From positions 23,516,430 to 23,580,429 of the forward strand of contig CM077826.1 of the NCBI GenBank assembly GCA_039720395.1: DNA of 64,000 bases, read 5' to 3'. Shown here one piece after another: positions 1 through 11,341 of this stretch. The DNA comes from Liquidambar formosana. Lineage: Eukaryota > Streptophyta > Magnoliopsida > Saxifragales > Altingiaceae. The position numbers and the translations under genes are program-made. The notes under the pieces were generated by a model. That model was given only the letters and a program-made list of their open reading frames with translations, made no database searches and was not told the origin of the DNA. Within the stretch, counting starts at the first letter, position 1. Every line of letters starts with the position of its first letter.

Positions 1-1730
1 GGGTTTAAATGATTGGTTATTAATTGACCAATCATATGGCATTTAATGCATTAGGGTTACACTTAGGGTTTAGAGTTAATGCATTTTGGGTTTAGGGTTT
101 TAGGAAACCCTAATGCACTAATTAATTAATAAAATGATTTTATTTAATTCCAAAATTGATTATTTAATTAATGGTGATTAACTTTATAATGTTTTAAATG
201 GTTTAAAACACAATTTAGGATTAAATTAAAATCTGGAATTTTTTAATTAAATGAAATTGTTTTGTTTAGTTAAAGAGACCCTAATATTTGATATTAGAGT
301 TTTATTAGGGGCCTTTAAATGTTTCAATTGATTTGATTAATTGAAATTAAATGTCTTAAATGTTAAGACTTAATTAATTCAAGAGCTTATGCATATCCTA
401 ATAAGATTAGGACACATTAATGAGATTAATGAAAACCAATCAATAGAGTTACCATGAATGCCCATATGTTTATTGCTTACAATTATTTCCTTTATTATGC
501 AATGTGATTGTATGGTTATGGATGGATGATGATTATGGACTATACCCTTAAACCAATTGTGATTGGCCGTCTTATGAATGGGTTGTATTATTTTCAAGAG
601 TTGTAATTTTATTATGGTGATGTATTATTTATTTGGGGCTTGCATGCCACCTTCTTCTCTCTTTCTATCATTCTCTTATGTACCCCACATTCCCCTTATG
701 TATCCCTTTCTTTAAAATTATGTAAATGTTATGTAATCGAGAGTGCACTAAGGAGCATGGTGGACCTAAAGGAGCATGGTGGAGCCCAACAAGCCTATGG
801 TGGAGACCATGAAGCTAATGGAGGAGATTGAAGGACTTGAAAGCTTGGAGAAGATTTTCAAGAGTGCATGCTATGTTTCAAATGAATGTTTAATGATCAC
901 CTACACCCTACCTTAGACCTTGGATTCAATTCATTGGCTTGGATTAAATCTTCTTAAAGTCCATAATCATCATTGTGGGAGCTTTTAATGAGATTAATAG
1001 AGATAGCTCCAAATCCAAAGATCGTTATATGTCACCTTATAGGGACTAATATCGATAAGTGGATTACATATATATAATGTTGTTATATATTTCTTATTTA
1101 AATGCATGAGATGTATGTTAGATTAGTTTATTTTGATGAGACCCTTAAAACCCTCTATTTTAATATTAAGTTGGAAATGGAGAATACATTAGGGAATGGA
1201 TTCTTTATTGCCTTCCATCATTATAGGATCATCTAACGTTCCTTAATGTGGGTACCTGGCCGCAGACATGTAGGAGCTACCCATATTAAAGACATTACTT
1301 GAAACTATCACATATATAGATATCATGGGGTGCCTAAGCTGGTATATACCAAGAAACTAACATGTGAGGTATATATTTGGTGAAACATACCTGTGTGAAT
1401 GATGGGCTTAACTTAACTAGGGAAGTATTCCAAGAAACTAACATGTGAGGAATATGTACCCTAGAGGCAAAATGATTGGAACTTGCTTATGAAGCAATAG
1501 ACAAAGAGTTGTCTTCTTACTGTGGGTTAGAAGTCAAGAAACTAACATGTGAGGCTTCTAGGTCACAGTGGGACCCCAATCCCCATTAGGAATGAGATTC
1601 CCGAATTCCATCAGAGGGTGTATGGAATTTGATAAAATAGTGGGAGGTACAATATGATTAAAGACCCGATCATTATGGATTAAAAATGAAATCTAATTCT
1701 CTATTTAATTTTTATATGTAGTTCATAGAA
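1..1730 (+). mobile_element. 5' leader of Copia element A (cut by window start)
   Basis: Non-coding leader between the (unseen) primer-binding site and gag of a Ty1/Copia element. It is AT-rich, has many TAGGGTTTA/AAACCCTAA motifs up to about position 120, and is matched in inverse orientation by 14280-15990. It carries one palindrome of the ATGATTGG...CCAATCAT type at 9-35 and a chain of stem-loops at 1243-1629. No open frame here looks coding; the small ORFs are interrupted and lack recognisable domains. The 5' LTR of this copy lies left of the window. Confidence 0.8.
1243..1629 (+). other. Array of RNA stem-loops upstream of gag
   Basis: A chain of inverted repeats ending about 100 nt before the gag start. 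A 12-bp stem pairs 1243-1254 with 1278-1289. Three hairpins (1343-1375, 1417-1464, 1519-1569) have different stems but the identical 17-nt loop AAGAAACTAACATGTGA. Smaller hairpins lie at 1483-1497, 1499-1514 and 1589-1601, and a longer-looped one at 1604-1629. The opposite-strand element has the same array at 14436-14662, where substitutions in the stems keep pairing through G-U wobbles. Pairing is read directly from the sequence; an RNA function is inference. Confidence 0.7.
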
Positions 1731-2280
1731 ATGGCTCACCTCAACCCGTTATCCAAAATATTGGACATCAACCGTTTGACTGGACCAAATTGTCTTGATT
1801 GGCTTAGGAATCTAAAAAATCGTTTTGGATTCCAAGAATCTTACCTGTGCACTTCATAATCCACTTCCCATTCCTCCTGCTGAGGCTACAACTCAGCAAG
1901 AGAAAGACGCTTACCAGAAGTGCATGGACGACGATCTCATAGCAAGGTGCTATATGATGGTATTTATGAGTCTCGAGCTTAAGAAGCAACATGAGTCCAT
2001 GGGAAGTGCTTACGAGATTTTTATCAACATACAAGAGTTGTATGGGAAAGAATTCTTGCTTGAATTTCATGAAGCTACTACTTCCAAGTCTAAGCTCAAG
2101 CCCAAGGGCAAGGGCATAGGCAAGGGTAAGAGTACCCAAAGGAAGAAGAAAGGTAACAACAAAGCCAAAGGAACCTGTTTTTACTATGGCAAGGATGGGC
2201 ACTGGAAACGTAACTGCCGGGAGTATCTGGATACTCTAAAGAACCAACCTTTGGAAGGTATGGATCATGCTCTAAACTAA
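1731..2280 (+). pseudogene. Copia gag relic, element A
   Basis: The ATG at 1731 opens a Copia-type gag N-terminus (MAHLNPLSKILDINRLTG, then LDWLRNL). A frameshift follows near 1811, and the frame resumes at 1825-2280 with AYQKCMDDDL and a lysine/glycine-rich linker. The nucleocapsid zinc knuckle (CX2CX4HX4C) at about 2173-2216 has lost its second cysteine, which reads tyrosine (CFYYGKDGHWKRNC). Against the element-B gag it also lacks the central block between ELYGKE and the lysine-rich linker. The role of an intact copy would be capsid/nucleocapsid of the virus-like particle; this copy is dead. Confidence 0.85.
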
Positions 2281-2399
2281 ATGTTAGTTCTACTTCCACT
2301 TAGGTACTTAATTCTAATGTGAATTTTGAATTCCATGCAGAATCTAGTGGGAAGCAGAAAGCAGAGTAAAGGTGGATCAACCCTACAAGTGGGGAATGG

Positions 2400-4292
2400 A
2401 GCAAATGTTGCTGCATTAGCAGTGGGGCTTGTTGCTTGACTCTACCTAATGGAGTAGTTTAGAAATAATAGTTGGCTATCTTTACATTCCAGAAGTTATT
2501 AGAAACATTAATTTTATGTCAGTTTTATCTAAACGAGGTTTTAGTTTGATTTAATAAATGTTTTCTATTAAATGAAGAGTTCATTACTTTTGGAGTTTAT
2601 CTGGATGGCCTTTATTTTCTAAACTTTATTGCAAATATGAATTGCAATGGAGCATGATAGTTCTAAATTGAATGCTAATAAACCTAAGAGAACAAGATAT
2701 ACATAATGATGTATATGGAAGTTTCTCTTACTTTACAACCTTTACCGATGATACATTCTAGGTTTCGGTGTGTATACTTAATGAAGTACAAGTCTGAAAT
2801 ATTTGAAAGGTTCAAATAATTCAGATATGAAGTAGAGAAACAAACCGGTAAAAGTATTAAAGCTCTTTGATTGGATCAAGGAGGCAAATATTTAACCGGT
2901 CAATTTTCAGATCAACTTGTTCAAATGGGCATTCAATCACAATGGACACCTCTTGGAACACCATAACTTAATGGTATGTCAGAAAGGAGGAATAGAACCT
3001 TATTGGATATGGTTAGGTCCATGATAAGTTACAATGACCTAATATTATCCTTGTTAGGATATGCCCTAGAAATTGCCACGTACCTGTAAAACAGAGTTCA
3101 AACCAAGGCTACCCCTAAACACATATAAGATATGGAAAGGGAAGCACCAAACCTTGAGCATGTTAAGGTATGGGGTTGCACTACATATGTAGAGACATAT
3201 AATGCAACAAAAATTGGAAATCAAGATAACTTAAATGTAGGTTTGTGTATTATCCTAAAAGGAGTTTAGGATATCATATCTATCATCCTGATGAACAAAA
3301 GTGTTTGTTAGTAATTTTGCAATCTTTCCTGAAAAAGAGTTTATTCAAGAAGGAGGCAATAACAGGAAAATAGAACTCAAAGAGTTGTCTAATAAGACAG
3401 AAACCAACATTGATGCAACCCCTGTCCCTATTGAGACAGAACCCATCATTGTACCATGATTGTACAAAGGTTTAGTGGGAGTGCGATCACATTTATGGTC
3501 CTATAAGTGGATGACATTCTACTTATTAGGAATAATGTAGAGATGTTGTCAAAAGTGAAAAAGTGGTTTTTCACAAAGTTTCTCCATAAAAGATTTGGAA
3601 GAAGCATCCTATATTCTGGGAATAGAGGTCTATAGAGATAGATATTAATGGATGCTAAGTCTCTCCCAATCGAAGTACATAGACAAGATTTTGAAAGAGT
3701 TCAAAATGCATGATTCCAAAAGGAGGTCTAATTCCTGTCAGACATGGAATCAAGTTGTCTATAACTAAAAGACCAGATATCAGTTTTGCTGTAAATGTTA
3801 CGAGCAGATATCAGGCAAACCTAGATAAGGAACACTGGGAAGTAGTCAAGGCTATCCTTAAGTTCTTGAGAAGAACTAAAGGACCTATGCCTTGCCTATA
3901 GAGAAAGAAACTTGAAATGGTTGGTAGAACGGATTCAGATTTTCAATCTGACGATAATGATAGGAGATCAACATCAAGGTATGTTCTCACCTTAAATGGT
4001 GGAGCTGTAAATTTGAGCGCATTGCTGCATGTTTGGATGAGTAAGTTCATTGCAGAACTAGGAGTGGTTCCTGACATTGAGAAGCCTTTACTATAGTTTT
4101 TGTGACAACAATAAGGCTATTGCTCAAGACAAGGATCCACGGTCTCATCAAAAGTCCAAACTTTAAGCGGCGATTCCAAGTGATTAGGGAGATCATTGGA
4201 AGAAATGACATATACATATAGAAGTTTAAAACAATAGAGAATAAAGAAGACCCCTTCACTAAGGCTATGACCCAAATGTAATGGATCACCAC
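2400..4292 (+). pseudogene. Copia pol relic, element A (reverse transcriptase mostly deleted)
   Basis: Broken reading frames show, in Copia order, a piece just after protease (ALTLPNG, about 2415-2620), the integrase core (YEVEKQTGKSIKAL, about 2825-2870; IQSQWTPLGTP, about 2930-2965; SERRNRTLLDMVRS, about 2978-3020), the end of the RT palm with VDDILL near 3508-3525, then the RT-RNase H connection and RNase H (RPDISFAVNVTSRYQ near 3770-3815; DRRSTSRYVLTLNGGAV near 3960-4010). The stretch between integrase and VDDILL is only a few hundred bases, so most of RT is missing. Element B has the same junction. Several stops and frameshifts make it non-functional. Confidence 0.85.
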
Positions 4293-4337
4293 CGACAGGA
4301 TATGAGTATGAGATACATGGTGGATTGGCTATTGTGC

Positions 4338-4348
4338 AAGTGGGAGAT
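4338..4348 (+). other. Polypurine tract, element A
   Basis: The purine-rich run AAGTGGGAGAT directly abuts the TG of the 3' LTR at 4349, as expected for the plus-strand primer of an LTR retrotransposon. The inverse copy is at 11342-11352, next to the LTR of element B. Confidence 0.85.
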
Positions 4349-6007
4349 TGTTAGGATTATGCCCTAGAGCCAATCATAGAGATGATTGTTTAGGGATTAG
4401 GAACAATCAATTGATTTCATTTATATATGTCACATTTATTATTGATTTAATAAAAGGGCTTATTCTATTATGTTTATATGCATCATTTATATTTACATAA
4501 TATGTCCATGGAGTTAGAGTTGAGAATATGATATTACAAAGGGTTGTAATTTTGAGACTGTAAATATATCTCTGTACTAAACTCCTAAATCATTCCTAGT
4601 TGAAGGTTCACTATGATGGACAGTAATGAACCATAGGACTAGCACTTGTTAGGTTGACTCTATAGGAGGATAGCTAGTCTCAAGCTATTTGTGTGGAGAC
4701 ACTACAACCAACAAGTGGGTGCCTATTATAAGAATAGGTACACTGAATGTGACCAAAGATATGAGATAAACTGAATGGAGTTTTAACCTGCCTGTCAATC
4801 AGTTTCTCATTGTTATAGTGGTACAAGTAATCCTTAGACCTGAGACACCATGGTTGTCTTATACATGTAGCTTTAGAAGTGTGATAACATTAAGTGCAGA
4901 TCCTATTCAGGGGTCTGTAAGGGTGTTCATTGGCCCTACTGCTATGTGTGTGAAGGCATGTGAGTGATCAACAAGGAATCCATCACTCTCAAGAAAAAGA
5001 TAGTGAATGTCTCATACAGCATTCATTGAATATAACTCATTAAATCCATGGGCCCATGGTAGAATGAATATGGAAAGGAGTTTCCATAAGTTCATCATTG
5101 AGTTGATATTAATGAATGAGTATAAAGTAATTGAACTAGGGACTTGACAGACTTCCATATCCTATTAGTTCAATTGGAGACATTGTGTTGATGGAAGGAT
5201 GGAATTGTAACCTGTAAACTATAACAGAAGGGTTCTTTGTAAATGATTATTCACCTCATTAAGGACCACACCATGAGCCATATGCTAGGTGTTACTCATG
5301 GTTAGTAGAAGCCCTAATTGATATAAATGAGTTATAATCAATTAGGGAATTGAAAGGAGTTTCAATTAGACCCTTAATGGAAAGTGTTCCATTGTGCACA
5401 ACTTGTGCTGTTCCTACTACTTGATGATGTGAATCCAATGGGTCACACAATGATCATGCTAAGAGAGCTTGATTGTCTATGAGAGAAAGGGTATAAGTGA
5501 TTAAAGAAAAGTTCTTTACGGGGCTAATTTGTATTTGATGCAAACTAGTTGGCTAATTGTGTAATTAAGAGTAATTACACAAATTAGATTAGGGTTTGGA
5601 ATCCCCCATTGGCCGGCCCTATTAGTGGGCTATATAATGCCCACTATAAGGTGATGACATCATCACAATCACTCCTCCCCAAGTGCTGGCCGAATTCTCC
5701 CTTGGAGGCTCTCTCTCTCTCTCTCTCTTCTTCACCTCTAGCAACCTTAAGGAAGAAGAAGGAAAGGACAACTTGCTCAAGCTAGGTGTGGATACTATTG
5801 GAGGCAGTGCACTTGGACTGCTCAATCAGAAGACAAAGCTTGGAGCATAAAGGAGAAGACTTGTTCAACTGTAAGTACCCTAACTCTCTTGGTAGTTAGG
5901 TTTATGGTTTTTGTATTAAGCATAATTAAGATTCATGGGTTTGGGAATCATAGGAAAAATTTTAAATTCCGCCTTTGTATTTTTCTTCTCTAGTTTGATT
6001 CCCAACA
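4349..6007 (+). mobile_element. Copia LTR, element A (complete, about 1.66 kb)
   Basis: It starts TGTTAGGATTATGCCC after the polypurine tract and ends GATTCCCAACA. Near-identical full or partial copies occur at 7720-9134, 9682-11341 (-), 17826-19241 (-) and 61255-62921. It carries a TATA box at 5631-5637 and a CT microsatellite at about 5707-5729. Conserved inverted repeats include 4643-4656 pairing with 4705-4717, and CCTATT/AATAGG at 4722-4737. What follows at 6008 is internal-leader sequence, not unrelated host DNA, so this LTR is shared by two element bodies. Confidence 0.9.
5631..5637 (+). promoter_or_regulatory. LTR TATA box
   Basis: TATATAA lies about 375 bp before the LTR end, so transcripts would start near 5660 and R-U5 would be about 350 nt. 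The same box is at about 8726 in the partial LTR; LTR 61255-62921 instead has TATTTAAA near 62536. This fits the U3/R layout of Copia LTRs; the start site is inferred. Confidence 0.6.
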
Positions 6008-7719
6008 GTTGCCACCACTTGGGTTATGTTCTAGACATGGTAGGAAAGGGTTCCCAAGCATTCGGATGCATCATAATTGGATTATGAGTCTAGAACAGGA
6101 GGAAGAAGGAGAAGACCACCATGTTTGAATCTGGGTTTTAGAACCCTAGGGTTCTTGCTACTGTTATGATCAGATACTTCTGTAAAATTGATGAATAATC
6201 ATTATAGGATGATGATATATGATGTATAGATCATATTCTTTAATAATCAAAGGAGTCTTGATGCATAAAGAATCAAAAAGTTTGATTTCTTGGAAGAACA
6301 CAGCAGGTTGTTTTTCTGCAGAAAGCCATCAATGGAGTTTTGTTCATATCTTGAGCTAGGGAACTCCAAATTGCATGAAACCAATTTTATTAGTTTCCTA
6401 AGACATGTAGAATGCTAGGAAAAATAATTTGGTAGCCTGAATTAATCATCTTGCTGGGTTTTAAAACAATTTGTGATCATGGACAGTATGCTGTCAAATT
6501 CTGGACAGCCTACTGTTCTTGAATTGTTTAGAACAATTGGGGATGATTTGATCATCCTAAGCACTTCAATTAGCTTAGTAATTCATGTAGGGACATGATA
6601 AAAAAGCTGGTTTTGTTGGTAGAGTCGAATTGATTAAGTTTTAGAAACTTTTGTGACCTTGGAGGTCCTCCAATAGTGGTGCCAGCACTGGGTTCTTGAA
6701 ACCCTAATGTTCTTTGAAGAAGACAGCCCTCTTGGCCACTCCACACGTGTCCATGGGCTTGGCCCACACCCTGGCTTGAGTTCCCCTTTGCTGGCCATGG
6801 CCTCCCATGGCCTGGCCAAGCCATGGCAGCCTTGCCCAGCCATAGGCAGCCCACTATAGGTGGCGGCAGCCTTAGGGTTTCTTAGGAAACCCTAATTCCC
6901 TTTAATGATGAAACCCAAAATCTATTAATGGCATTAATTAAAACCCTAATTAAGCAATTAATTACCATAATTAAAGTGTTTAATGATTGGTCATTAATTG
7001 ACCAATCATGGTTATTAATCATTAGGGTATAATTAAGTGCATTTATGATGTCTAGGGTTTAAGGTTTAGGAAACCCTAATTCATATTAATTAAACCCTAA
7101 TTCTGTTAATGCATTAATTAATAACTAAACCTAGTAATTAATGTGTCTAACCTAGGGTTAAATGATTGGTCATTAATGACCAATCATGATCATTAATGGT
7201 TTAGTAATTAATCATTGGCATTTAATAGGTTTAAGGTTTAGGGTTTTAGAAACCTTAATTAGTGCATATTAATTAGGAGTAATTAATATCCTAGCTGGCA
7301 TTAATTAAACCCTAATCCTAATCATTAATACCGTATAAACCTAGGGTTTAAATGATTGGTCATTAATTGACCAATCATAAGGCATTTAATGCATTAGGGT
7401 TACACTTAGGGTTTAGAGTTAATGCATTTAGGGTTTAGGGTTTTAGGAAACCCTAATGCACTAATTAATTAATAAAATGATTTTATTTAATTCCGAAATT
7501 GATTATTTAATTAATGGTGATTAATTTTATATTGTTTTAAATGGTTTAAAACACAATTTAGGATTAAATAAAAAATCTGGAAATTTTAATTAAATAAAAT
7601 TGTTTTGTTTAATTAAAAAGATCCTAATATTTGATATTAGAGTTTAATTAGGGGACTTTAAATGTTTCAATTGATTTGGTTAATTGAAATTAAATGTATT
7701 AAATGTTAAGACTTAACTA
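6008..7719 (+). mobile_element. Copia leader of a second, internally deleted body
   Basis: This matches the leader of the same family: the stretch around 6120-6300 parallels 63500-63700, and 6840-7719 parallels 16480 back to 15640 on the other strand. The primer-binding site seen after the LTR at 62923 is absent here; the sequence after 6007 has lost it and part of the first leader module. At 7719 the leader jumps straight into the middle of an LTR, so the rest of the leader, gag, pol and the start of the LTR are missing. Confidence 0.8.
6983..7378 (+). repeat. Three tandem leader units of about 185 bp, each with a palindrome
   Basis: Imperfect tandem units begin near 6960, 7145 and 7340. 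Each has a near-perfect palindrome of the form ATGATTGGTCA-TTAAT-TGACCAATCAT (6983-7009, 7162-7187, 7352-7378) and several AAACCCTAA/TTTAGGG motifs. The inverse array in element B has palindromes at 15962-15988, 16154-16179 and 16333-16359. A single unit end is visible at 9-35 at the window edge. Confidence 0.8.
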
Positions 7720-9134
7720 ATGAACCATAGGACTAGCACTTGTTAGGTTGACTCTATAGGAGGATAGCTAGTCTCAAGCTATTTGTGTGGAGACACTACA
7801 ACCAACAAGTGGGTGCCTGTTATAAGAATAGGTACACTAAATGTGACCAAAGATATGAGATAAACTGAATGGAGTTTTAACCTGCCTGTCAATCAGTTTC
7901 TCATTATTATAGTGGTACAAGTAATCCTTAGACCTGAGATACCATGGTTGTCTTATGCATGTAGCTTTAGAAGTTTGATAACACTAAGTGCAGATCCTAT
8001 TCAGGGGTCTGTAAGGGTGTTCATTGGCCTTTCTGATATATGTGTGAAGGCATGTGAGTGATCAACAAGGAATCCATCACTCTCAGGAAAAAGGGAGTGA
8101 ATGTCTCATATAGCATTCATTGAATATAACTCATTAAATCCATGGGCCCATGGTAGAATGAATATGGAAAGGAGTTTCCATAAGTTCATCATTGAGTTAA
8201 TATTAATGAATGAGTATAAAGTAATTAAACTAGGGACTTGACAGACTTCCAGGTCCTATTAGTTCAATTGGAGACATTGAGTTGATGGAAGGAAAAATTG
8301 TAACCTATAAACTATAACAGAAGGGTTCTTTGTAAATGACTATTCACCTCATTAAGGACCACACCATAAGCCATATGCTAAGTGTTACTCATGGTTAGTA
8401 GAAGCCCTAATTGATATAAATGAGTTATAATCAATTAGGGAATTGAAAGGAGTTTCAATTAGACCCTTAATGGAAAGTGTTCCATTGTGCACAACTTGTG
8501 CTGTTCCTACTACTTGATGATGTGAACCCAATAGGTCACACACTGATCATGCTAAGAGAGCTTGATTGTCTATGAGAGAAAGGGTATAAGTGATTAAAGA
8601 AAAGTTCTTTAAGGGGCTAATTTGTATTTAATGCAAACTAGTGGACTAATTGTGTAATTAAGAGTAATTACACAAATTCCACTAGGGTTAGGAATCCCCC
8701 TATGGCCGGCCCTATTAATGGGCTATATAATGCCCATTATGTGGGGATCACAAGAGGACAATTCATTCTCCTAAGGGCTGGCTGGCAAAATTACAGCTCT
8801 CCCTCTCTCTCTCTCCCTCTTCTCCACCTCTAGCAACCATAAGGAAGAAGAAGGAAAGGACAACAAGCTCTAGCTAGGTGTGGATACCGTTGGAGGCAGC
8901 ACACTTGGGCTGCTCATTCACCGCTGTCCGGAGACAAAGCTTGGAGCAAAAAGGAGAAGACAAAGCTTGGAGCATAAAGGAGAAGACATTGTTCAACTGT
9001 AAGTATCCTAACTCTCTTGGTAGTTAGGTTTATGGTTTTTGTATTAAGCATAATTAAGATTCATGGGTTTGTGAATCGAAGAAAAATTTTAATTCTGCCT
9101 TTGTAGTTTTTCCTCCCTAGCTAGATTCCCAACA
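7720..9134 (+). mobile_element. 5'-truncated Copia LTR
   Basis: Its first bases correspond to about position 4629 in the LTR at 4349-6007, so roughly the first 280 bp are missing, and it runs to the canonical end ATTCCCAACA at 9134. It has a TATATAA box near 8726 and an internal duplication near 8940-8985 (AGACAAAGCTTGGAGCA repeated). Directly beyond 9134 lies Tat/Ogre-like LTR sequence, so 9134 is a true insertion boundary. Confidence 0.85.
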
Positions 9135-9681
9135 TCCATCCTACTCCTCTAGCAAATATGTGATGGACAAATGGATAAAAAGAAAGAAGAAGAAAGTAAA
9201 AAGAAAACCTAGGATACTTAGTATCCTAGGGTGGACTTGAACATCAAATGACTGCCTACGTACCTTATTTGCAAAGATGTAAGGATCAAAGTCCACGTAG
9301 TTCGATTGAGAAGGGGTTACTCCCTTTACAATGAGCTATAAACCCTAAGTTTCCAACTTAAGAAAGGTTTTAAAACTTAGAAGCTTCTAAAAATAGTTTG
9401 AGAAAAAATAGATATTTGAGAAAGAATAGAATTCTCACTCAAATAGACTTCTAAAGAGGTTTGAATTCAAAAGCGAATAGAACTCCAAATAAAACAGAAT
9501 TTTGAGAGAGTTGGAAACTTAGGACTTCTAATCTAAAGTAAAGACAACAACTCAAGGGGGAGAAGAGAACAATTCACAAAAGACTTACCATGAACCACTT
9601 ACCATGTGCAAATTATCCCGAAACATCAAGAAAACACCAATTAATCACCCTATGTATTCTATAGGGCAATTATTAAGCTCA
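9135..9681 (+). mobile_element. Tat/Ogre-like LTR, left part of an interrupted copy
   Basis: It matches the middle of the LTR family at 22928, 38645, 47134 and 57930, including the AACCTAGGATACTTAG...CCTAGG...GGACTTGAAC...CCTACGTACC block and the following CAAAGTCCACGTAGTTCGA block. It breaks at 9682, where a minus-strand Copia LTR begins, and resumes at 19242. Its own start lies beyond the Copia insertion on the left, outside the window. Confidence 0.8.
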
Positions 9682-11341
9682 TGTTGGCAATCAAACTAGA
9701 GAGGAAAATAACAAAGGCGGAATAAAAATTTTCCTATGATTCCCAAACCCATGAATCCGATTATGCTTAATACAAAAACAATAAACCCTAACTATCAAGA
9801 GAGTTGGGATTACTTACAGTTGATAAAGTCTTCTCCTTTATGTTCCAAGCTTCGATTCTGATTGAGCAGTCCAAGCGTACTGCCTCCAACAGTATCCACA
9901 CCTAGCTTGAGCTTGATGTCCTTTCCTTCTTCTTCCTTATGGTTGCCAAAGGTGGAGAAGAAAGAGAGAGAGAGAGAGAGAGCTTCCTTAGTGAATTTCA
10001 GCCAGCACTTGGGAATACCAATTGCAATGATTTCATCACATCATAAGAGACTATATATAGCCTCCACATAGGGCCGGCCAAGGGGGGAATTAAAACCCTA
10101 ATGGGTTTTGTGTAATTACTCCTAATTACACAATAACCCCTCTAATTTGTATCAAATACAAACTAAGCCCTTAAAGAACTATTCTTTATTCACTCATACC
10201 CTTTCTCTCATAGACAATCAAGTTCTCTTCGCATGATCAGTGTGTGACCCATTGGGTTCACATCATCATGTAGTAGGAATAGCATATGGTGTGCACAATG
10301 GAACACTTTCCATTAAGGGTCTAATTGGAACTCCTTCCAATTCCCTAATTGATTATAACTCATTTATATTAATTAGGGCTTCTACTAACCATGAGTAACA
10401 CCTAGCATATGGCTTATGGTGTGGTCCTTAATGAGGTGAATACTCATTTACAAAGAACCCTTCTGTTATAGTTTATAGGTTACAATTACATCCTTCCATC
10501 AATATAATGTCTCCAATTGAACTAATAGGACATGGAAGTCTATCAAGTCCCTAGTTCAATTACTTTATACTCATTCATTAATATCAACTCAATGATGAAC
10601 TTATGGAAACTCTTTTCCATATTCATTCTACCATAGGCCCATGGGTTTAATAAGTTATATTCAATGAATGCTATATGAGACATCCACTCTCTTTTTCCTG
10701 AGAGTGATGGATTCCTTGTTGATCACTCACATGCCTTCACACATATAGCAGTAGGGCCAATGAACACCATTACAGACCCCTGAATAGGATCTGTACTTAG
10801 TGTTATCAAACTTCTAGAGCTATATGTATAAGACAACCATGTTGTCTCAGGTCTAAGGATTACTTGTACCACTATAACTATGAGAAATTGATTGACAAGC
10901 AGGTTAAAACTCCATTTAGTTTATCTCATATCTTTGGTCACATTCAGTGTACCTATTCTTATAATAGGCACCCACTTGTTGGTTGTAGTGTTTCCACACA
11001 AATAGCTTGAGACTAGCTATCCTCCTATAGAATCAACCTAACAAGTGCTAGTCCTATGGTTCATCACTGTCCATCATAGTGAACCTTCAACTAGGAATGT
11101 TTTAGGAGTTTAGTACAGAGATATATTTATAGTCTCAAAATTACAACACTTTGTAATTCCATATTCTCAACTCTAACTCCATGGACATATTATGTAAATA
11201 TAAATGGTTCATATAAACATAATAGAATAAGCCCTTTTATTAAATCAATAATAAATGTGACATGCATAAATGAAATCAATATATTGTTCCTAATTCCTAA
11301 ACAATCATCTCTATAATTGGCTCTAGGGCATGATCCTAACA
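9682..11341 (-). mobile_element. Copia 3' LTR, element B
   Basis: This is the inverted copy of the LTR at 4349-6007. On the minus strand it starts TGTTAGGATCATGCCC at 11341 and ends GCCAACA at 9682. It is followed on the left by unrelated Tat/Ogre-like LTR sequence, so 9682 is an insertion boundary. A TATA-type run (TATATATAG) lies near 10045 and a GA microsatellite at about 9962-9982. Confidence 0.9.

Noticed and set aside
1..120. Interstitial telomere or subtelomere
   Set aside because: TTTAGGG-like motifs are scattered, not in perfect tandem, and recur inside the Copia leaders at 6840-7460 and 15880-16460.
1330..1570. CRISPR-like array (repeated loop at intervals)
   Set aside because: There are only three short repeats, with self-complementary flanks instead of spacers, in a plant retrotransposon.
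1243..1629. Hammerhead ribozyme or retrozyme in the leader
   Set aside because: I found no CTGATGA plus GAAA core flanking a cleavage triplet in the hairpin array.
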